Source: Betaproteobacteria bacterium UBA6910 (GTDB lineage Bacteria; Pseudomonadota; Gammaproteobacteria; Burkholderiales; UBA6910). From it: a stretch of 9,767 bases of DNA. A program made the translations under genes and the position numbers. The first letter of the stretch is position 1. Every line of letters begins with the position of its first letter. This document shows, one piece after another, positions 6,162-9,767 of the stretch. Under the pieces are notes generated by a model. That model made no database searches. It was given only the letters and a program-made list of their open reading frames with translations, and was not told where the DNA came from. Location of the stretch: assembly GCA_002451065.1 (NCBI GenBank), contig DKBC01000146.1, positions 4,115 through 13,881 of the forward strand, read 5' to 3'.

Positions 6162-6176
6162 TATCGCGATAATATT
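6162..6176. promoter_or_regulatory. AT-rich palindrome and possible -10 box in the kinase/DUF349 divergent region
   Basis: TATCGCGATA (6162-6171) is a perfect 10-bp palindrome running into AATATT (6171-6176). GATAAT at 6168-6173 matches five of six -10 bases for the plus-strand DUF349 gene, 40 nt before its ATG, but no -35 match sits at the right distance. The patch could be a -10 box, an operator, or both. Confidence 0.3.
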
Positions 6177-6213
6177 GCGGTTTCCAGACCAATGACCGAC
6201 CGCGCCGCCAACC

Positions 6214-8922
6214 ATGAAATGGCTAAGAACCCTCACCAGCAAGCCCGACGAGCGGCCGGCTCCCGGCGCTGGCTCCTCGCGTACCCCGGTTAAGGGCGGG
6301 CCACGTCCTCCCGCGCCGGACATCGAGGGCCTGCGCCAGGCACTCAGAGCCGCCGCCACAGAGGAAGAGCGGGCTAAAGCGGCGCTGGAACTGGGGCATG
6401 GACTTGCCGCCGCCCGCCGGGCCCCGGTGGAAGACGACCCCCCGGCAGCCTGGATCGAGGCCGTCTGCCAGGTTTCAGACAAGGCCCTCGCCGGCGAATG
6501 GGCGGGCAGGCTCGGCGACGATGAATCGCTGGCGCAAATTGCGCGCCGCGGGCGCTACGCGGAGGTGCGCCTGGCCGCGGCGCGCCGCCTGACCGATTCC
6601 GCGGTGATCGAGAGCGTCGCGGAAGCGAGCCGGGACAAGGACCGCGGCGTCTACCGCCATTGCATGGACGTTCTCAAGGAACGCAAGCGCGCCGAAAACC
6701 TGGCCCAACGCTCGGCCGACCTGGCGCAGGCGTTGCGGGAAGCGATGGGCGTGACCCCCCTGCCCGCTTCGCGCCTGGCCGAGCTGGAAAAGGAGTTTCA
6801 GGGTCTGGGCCAGGACCCCGACGCCCTGGCGGAGTGCGCGGCGTCCCTCGAGCAGGTGCGCACGCGGGTGCGGGAGGAGGCCCATGCCCTGCGGGAATTG
6901 CAGGGGTGGGCCAAGGAGGCGGCAGGGCTTCGCGCCGAGCTCAAGAAGGACATCTGGCCCCTGGGAGAAATTTTGGACGACGGGCGCGGACGCTGCGAAA
7001 CACTTCGCGCGGCTCACGCTAATCTGCCTGAATGGCTGGCCAAGCACGCCAGCGCCCGGGAGCTGGAGCGTTGCCTGCAGGAAGCCGACGCGCGACTGGC
7101 GCTCCTTTTCCAGGACGCCGAGCGGGCGCTGGCGTGCGAGCGATTCCTGGAGAGCATCCCCTCCGACGCGCCCCTGCTGGAAGACACCAGGTCCGCCTGG
7201 GAAGCACTGGAGAAGCCGGCGAGCGCCGCCGCCCGGTCCACCCTGGACCATCGTTGGAAGGCCCTCATGGCACGGGGAGCTCCGCCGCCGGAGCCCGTGG
7301 CAGCGGAACCCGCCGCCAAGGTACCGCCGAAAGCGAAATTTGATTCGGAGGCGGCGCGCGGCCTGCTGGAGGAACTGGAGAAGCAGCTGGAGGACGGCCA
7401 GCTGCATGACGCCGAGGCCACCGATCGGAAGCTCGAAGCAGCATTGCACGGCGCCCCGGTTCATGGCTCCCTGGAGCGCCGGCTGCGCCGCGTGAAAGGA
7501 CAGCTCAGCCGGCTGCGCGGCTGGGCCCGTTGGGGCACTCACGAGGCCCGCGAGCACCTGATCGAGGCGGCAGAGGAGCTGCTGCGCAATGAAACCGATG
7601 TGGACGAGCGTGCCCACGCGGTGCCCGCCCTGCGCGAGGAATGGAAGCGCGCCGATGCCCACGGCCCCGCGTCCAAGAGCCAGTGGGAGCGCTTCGACTC
7701 CACTCTGGAGAAGGCCTACGCGCCGGTGCTCGAGCGGCGCGCCGAGGAAGCCGCCCGCCACGATGCCGCCAGGGCGGCGAAGAACGCGCTGCTGGAAGAA
7801 TGGGAGGCCTGGCTCGGCGGGATCTCTTGGGAGAACGCGGACCTCAGGGTGGTGGAGGCAGAGCGCCGGGCCATGCTCGGAAAATGGCGGGCCGCGGCGC
7901 GCGCAGGCTTCAAGAACGAACGCCAGCTCAACAAGCGGCTCGACGCCTTGCTCGGTGCCATCAACTCCCGGCTGACGGAGGCCAGGAGCGCGGAAGTGGC
8001 CCGTCGCGAGCAGCTGATCGCGGCGGCAGAGACCCTTAAGGACGAGCCCGATATCGGGAAGTCGGTGAATGAAGCCAAGGCGCTGCAAGCTAAGTGGAAG
8101 GAGGAATCCGAGGCCCTGCGCCTCAACCGGGGGCAGGAACAGAAGCTGTGGAAGCGTTTCCGCGCAGCCTGCGACGTGATATTTGGCCGCCGGGACGCGG
8201 AGCGCGCCGGGCGCGATGCCGAGCGCCAGCAGCAACGGGAGGCGCGCAAGGCGCAGCTGGACGAGTTCGAGGGGACGCTCCAGGGAAACGATGCCGGTGA
8301 GATCGCCCGGGCACTCGCCCAATTCCGCAACACGTTGCGGGCGACGGAGCGCGTCCCCCGGCAACGCCAGGACGCCCTCGAGGAACGCGCCCGGAACCTT
8401 GCGCGTCGCGCCGAGGATCGCATTGACGCCCTGCGGCGTGACAAGCACCAGGCCCGTTTCACCGTCATGGCGCAGAAGGCATCGTTGGCCGAGAAAGTCG
8501 AAGCTGCCGCCATTGCCGGCGAGCCCACGGAGGCGGTCGTCGCCGAGGCGCGCCAGTGCTGGGAAGCGCTGCCCCACCTGCCCGGGAAGGTTGAACGCCC
8601 ACTCGCCGAGCGTCTGGCAAACGCGCCCACGGCGACTCGCGACCGATTGCAGCAGGGGGAGGAGGCGCGTGACGCCCTGCTGCTGGACATGGAAATCGCC
8701 CTCGGCATTCCGTCACCGGAGGAATTGTCGGAGGCGCGCCGGGCGCGGCAGCTGGAGCGGCTGCAGCAACATTTCGGGGCCGGGTCGGATGCGGAAAACG
8801 ACCCGGAATCGATGCTGGCAAGGTGGTATTCAATTCCCGCTGTACCGGACCCGGCGCAGGAGCCGCGCATCCAGGCGGTGGTGGCCAAGGTTGCAACGGC
8901 CGGCACCGGTCGCGGAGGTTGA
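6214..8922 (+). CDS. Large DUF349 / HEAT-like coiled-coil protein, 902 aa
   Basis: The product is a long, highly charged, helical cytoplasmic protein. Residues about 88-155 look like HEAT-type helical repeats (D-E-S-L-A-Q-I-A followed by E-V-R-L-A-A-A-R-R-L). The C-terminal half holds DUF349-like repeats recognisable by a W-K/W-R followed about 15-20 residues later by a charged W-x-R-F or R-L-D helix: they start near Trp477 (then Q-W-E-R-F), Trp558 (then L-N-K-R-L-D-A) and Trp628 (then L-W-K-R-F-R-A-A-C-D). The end (I-A-L-G-I-P-S-P-E-E-L and a final S-M-L-A-R-W-Y region) matches the tail seen in proteobacterial DUF349 proteins. The molecular function of this family is not known to me. There is no clear Shine-Dalgarno before ATG 6214, but an in-frame TGA at 6193-6195 rules out a longer start. 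Neighbours are the divergent kinase and a downstream AsmA-family gene. Confidence 0.85.
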   Translation: MKWLRTLTSKPDERPAPGAGSSRTPVKGGPRPPAPDIEGLRQALRAAATEEERAKAALELGHGLAAARRAPVEDDPPAAWIEAVCQVSDKALAGEWAGRLGDDESLAQIARRGRYAEVRLAAARRLTDSAVIESVAEASRDKDRGVYRHCMDVLKERKRAENLAQRSADLAQALREAMGVTPLPASRLAELEKEFQGLGQDPDALAECAASLEQVRTRVREEAHALRELQGWAKEAAGLRAELKKDIWPLGEILDDGRGRCETLRAAHANLPEWLAKHASARELERCLQEADARLALLFQDAERALACERFLESIPSDAPLLEDTRSAWEALEKPASAAARSTLDHRWKALMARGAPPPEPVAAEPAAKVPPKAKFDSEAARGLLEELEKQLEDGQLHDAEATDRKLEAALHGAPVHGSLERRLRRVKGQLSRLRGWARWGTHEAREHLIEAAEELLRNETDVDERAHAVPALREEWKRADAHGPASKSQWERFDSTLEKAYAPVLERRAEEAARHDAARAAKNALLEEWEAWLGGISWENADLRVVEAERRAMLGKWRAAARAGFKNERQLNKRLDALLGAINSRLTEARSAEVARREQLIAAAETLKDEPDIGKSVNEAKALQAKWKEESEALRLNRGQEQKLWKRFRAACDVIFGRRDAERAGRDAERQQQREARKAQLDEFEGTLQGNDAGEIARALAQFRNTLRATERVPRQRQDALEERARNLARRAEDRIDALRRDKHQARFTVMAQKASLAEKVEAAAIAGEPTEAVVAEARQCWEALPHLPGKVERPLAERLANAPTATRDRLQQGEEARDALLLDMEIALGIPSPEELSEARRARQLERLQQHFGAGSDAENDPESMLARWYSIPAVPDPAQEPRIQAVVAKVATAGTGRGG

Positions 8923-9065
8923 TGGCGCTCGCTGCCCGGTCAGCCGGTTACGGGTAGCGTCCGATTCGCTCTCTCCAGCCATCGGCGCGGTAAAGCCACC
9001 CCTGCTCACCCATTTCCGAAACCATTCGACTCATTTCAGGTAGCTACTGACCGAGTCTGCGGTTC

Positions 9066-9767
9066 ATGCGCCGGGCTGCTCGCCTACTGATAATTGCCGC
9101 TTCCATCGCTACTGGCGCGCTGCTCGCCCTGGCGTTGGTGCTGCTCGTCTTCGAGTTCACCATCCCCCTGGAACGATCCAAGCAATGGATGGTGCAGGCT
9201 CTCTCCAAGGCCGTCGGAGGCGAGGTTTCCCTGCGTGGGAATCTGTCGCTGGTCACCGGGCCTAGACCGCGCATCGAGGCGACCGAACTGGAGTTTGTGC
9301 GCCCTTTCGCTAGATACCGCGTGAACTCGCGGGTGGGCCTGGTGGGGATCGGATTCCAGGTGCCCCCCCTGCTCGCCGGCAACCTGCGTCTCGCCAACAT
9401 GGAAATAGGGGGAGGCTCGCTTTGCCTGACCCCGTATGAGGGGAAGCCGCAGCCGGCCCCGGATGCGAACGCAGCAGGCGAGGAACCCCGCTGGTACTTG
9501 CCGCAGGTCGAGCGCATTCTGATCCAGAATTTCGATCTGATCGTGGGACCCGACTGCGAACAGGTCCATGAGGTTCTGCACGTCGCCTCGCTGGAGTGGA
9601 CGGTGCCATCGGAGGGCGATCCGCGCATTCAGGCCCGGGGCGGGATCGACGAAGAACCCTGGAGCGCGGAGTTGTCCGGCCCCTTGCTCGCTTCGCTCGC
9701 GGGCGGGCCGGCCTCCTTCAGGCTCGCCGTCGAGGTCGCGGCGGGGCGGCTGGGGGGGGATGGAACC
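9066..9767 (+). CDS. AsmA-family protein, N-terminal part (3' end outside window)
   Basis: From ATG 9066 the frame stays open to the last base, giving 234 codons with no stop. The protein starts with M-R-R-A-A-R and a membrane segment (about residues 7-29), then I-P-L-E-R-S-K-Q-W-M and a pattern of the type L-S-K-A-V-G-G-E-V-S-L-R-G-N-L-S-L, followed by G-P-R-P-R-I-E-A-T-E-L-E-F. This is the signature N-terminus of AsmA-like proteins: a signal anchor followed by a repeating beta-groove region facing the periplasm. The later W-Y-L-P-Q-V-E-R-I-L-I-Q-N-F-D-L-I segment is also typical. AsmA-like proteins are implicated in phospholipid transport between the membranes and outer-membrane assembly. 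No strong ribosome binding site is visible; it lies 143 nt after the DUF349 gene and may be in the same transcript. Confidence 0.78.
   Translation, partial: MRRAARLLIIAASIATGALLALALVLLVFEFTIPLERSKQWMVQALSKAVGGEVSLRGNLSLVTGPRPRIEATELEFVRPFARYRVNSRVGLVGIGFQVPPLLAGNLRLANMEIGGGSLCLTPYEGKPQPAPDANAAGEEPRWYLPQVERILIQNFDLIVGPDCEQVHEVLHVASLEWTVPSEGDPRIQARGGIDEEPWSAELSGPLLASLAGGPASFRLAVEVAAGRLGGDGT

Noticed and set aside
6085..6192. N-terminal extension of the kinase to a TTG start at 6192
   Set aside because: It would cover the promoter candidate and adds residues outside the kinase fold; the ATG at 6084 fits better.
6475..8577. 700-aa open frame on the minus strand, antisense to the DUF349 gene
   Set aside because: It is a by-product of the GC-rich third positions of the real gene; its translation is Leu/Gly/Arg/Pro-rich with no domain and no ribosome binding site.
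7716..8906. 396-aa Ser/Arg/Ala-rich open frame on the minus strand
   Set aside because: Low-complexity shadow of the DUF349 coding strand; no recognisable motif.

Overview
The window is GC-rich chromosomal DNA. The third codon positions are strongly G/C and long antisense open frames appear as a by-product. The gene content (PLD-type cardiolipin synthase, YiiX-like lipoprotein, periplasmic DsrE protein, sorbosone-type dehydrogenase with a cytochrome c, DUF349 protein, AsmA protein) suggests a Gram-negative proteobacterium of the beta/gamma type. The many exported proteins and the AsmA protein fit an outer-membrane-bearing cell. No tRNA, rRNA, insertion sequence, phage gene or CRISPR array is visible.

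Layout. (1) 1-1807, plus strand: the 3' end of a phospholipase D/cardiolipin-synthase-like gene, followed 16 nt later by a 530-aa putative lipoprotein with a C-terminal permuted papain-like (YiiX/C92) domain. (2) 1931-2560, plus: a 209-aa cytoplasmic protein of unknown function, with a good ribosome binding site and a hairpin in its leader. It converges on (3) 2598-3107, minus: an exported DsrE-family protein; a palindrome-rich 37-nt gap separates the two stops. (4) 3108-3503 is a 396-nt divergent intergenic region with short repeats. (5) 3504-5100, plus: an exported sorbosone-dehydrogenase-like beta-propeller protein, overlapping by 8 nt a small exported monohaem cytochrome c that starts with GTG. 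(6) 5197-6084, minus: a complete soluble Ser/Thr protein kinase, followed at its stop codon by a strong GC hairpin. (7) 6214-8922, plus: a 902-aa DUF349/HEAT-like coiled-coil protein, divergent from the kinase across a 129-nt promoter region. (8) 9066 to the window end, plus: the N-terminal part of an AsmA-family protein, open at the edge.

How the genes may work together. The dehydrogenase and cytochrome c form a credible periplasmic redox pair (substrate oxidation with electrons passed to a c-type haem). The PLD enzyme, the YiiX lipoprotein and the AsmA protein are all envelope or lipid related. The kinase and DUF349 gene share a promoter region and may be functionally linked. None of these links is proven by sequence. 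The families are all known; the least explained items are the 209-aa protein with its structured leader, the large N-terminal part of the YiiX lipoprotein, and the kinase/DUF349 pair.
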